The notes under the pieces are model-generated. The model was not told the origin of the DNA and ran no database searches. It saw only the letters and a list, made by a program, of their open reading frames with translations. 64,000 nucleotides of DNA from assembly GCA_014843695.1 (NCBI GenBank), contig CM026398.1, positions 43,517,372 through 43,581,371 of the forward strand, given 5' to 3'. This DNA is from Archivesica marissinica (Eukaryota > Mollusca > Bivalvia > Venerida > Vesicomyidae). Of this stretch, positions 63,660-64,000 are shown one piece after another. The position numbers and the translations under genes are program-made. Numbering within the stretch: the stretch's first letter is position 1; every line of letters starts with the position of its first letter.

Positions 63660-64000
63660 ATGCTGGTACTGTAATAGTTTGCATTATATTTTTTGTACCC
63701 AACTCTGCTGACAAATCAATTCATACCTATACTATCTGAATCTCATATCACAACAGCAATTCAGCCCATGAAATTCAAAATTACATATTGAAAACCTCCA
63801 TGCATATATTACAATAACTGTACAGCTAATGGGTACACCTTGATTCTGGCAAATGAAGCACTTGCCAGATATGTATAGGACTTACATAGATAGGTTTGTT
63901 TGAATATCTGTACGAAGCTAGCTTTAATCTCTATTGCAAATAATGGAGAACAGCATGAACCCCTGTCAGGCTTAGTAAGCAGAATAGCATGGACAGTGTG
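63660..64000. other. Right edge, PTPDC1 intron
   Basis: No exon or repeat recognised. The phosphatase active-site exon was looked for here on the minus strand and not seen. Confidence 0.5.

Noticed and set aside
62225..64000. PTPDC1 phosphatase active-site exon (HCxxGxxRT)
   Set aside because: Searched for by eye on the minus strand here and not found; presumed to lie right of the window.

Overview
The window looks like nuclear DNA of a bivalve mollusc or a close lophotrochozoan. This is inferred from the gene families, short exons in kilobase introns, an animal-type non-LTR retrotransposon, several tRNA-derived SINE families and very heavy minisatellite load. No prokaryotic signal is present. 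Two real host genes were found, both on the minus strand and both running off the window. Neither is an open frame of any size; they were assembled exon by exon from splice sites, phase and domain pattern.

Gene 1 (about 2429-23683) is the N-terminal part of a plexin, the semaphorin receptor. Ten phase-compatible exons give 683 continuous codons: signal peptide, sema domain, first PSI domain with its Ig-like linker, second PSI domain and the start of the next linker. The rest lies left of base 1. Gene 2 (34678-57332) is the C-terminal part of an orthologue of PTPDC1, a protein tyrosine phosphatase domain protein. Six exons run from just after the phosphatase active site to a natural stop codon. 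The catalytic exons lie right of base 64000. The genes are tandem and same-strand; the roughly 11 kb between them is almost all minisatellite.

Layout: 1-23.7 kb plexin exons among SINEs, MITEs and tandem arrays; 23.7-34.7 kb intergenic arrays (units of 21, about 52, 39, 30, 45 and 50 bp); 34.7-44.2 kb the last five PTPDC1 exons with a 33-bp array; 44.2-57.2 kb one 13-kb intron holding a 4-kb array of 25-bp units, arrays of 28, 36 and 33 bp, a hAT-type element and TTAA elements; 57.3-64 kb the next intron, with a decayed L1-like LINE and nested repeats.

The most notable signal is the link between tandem arrays and splice sites in PTPDC1. At 38205 a 33-bp unit present about 65 times carries the exon's own 3' splice site. 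At 44150 the acceptor's upstream tract is the last unit of a 4-kb array. Also notable are a set of short TTAA-flanked hairpin elements, several with target duplications shown by empty or uninterrupted sites inside this window, and a LINE whose ORF2 follows the ORF1 stop codon in the same frame. The long open frames of up to 1381 codons are by-products of the arrays, not genes.
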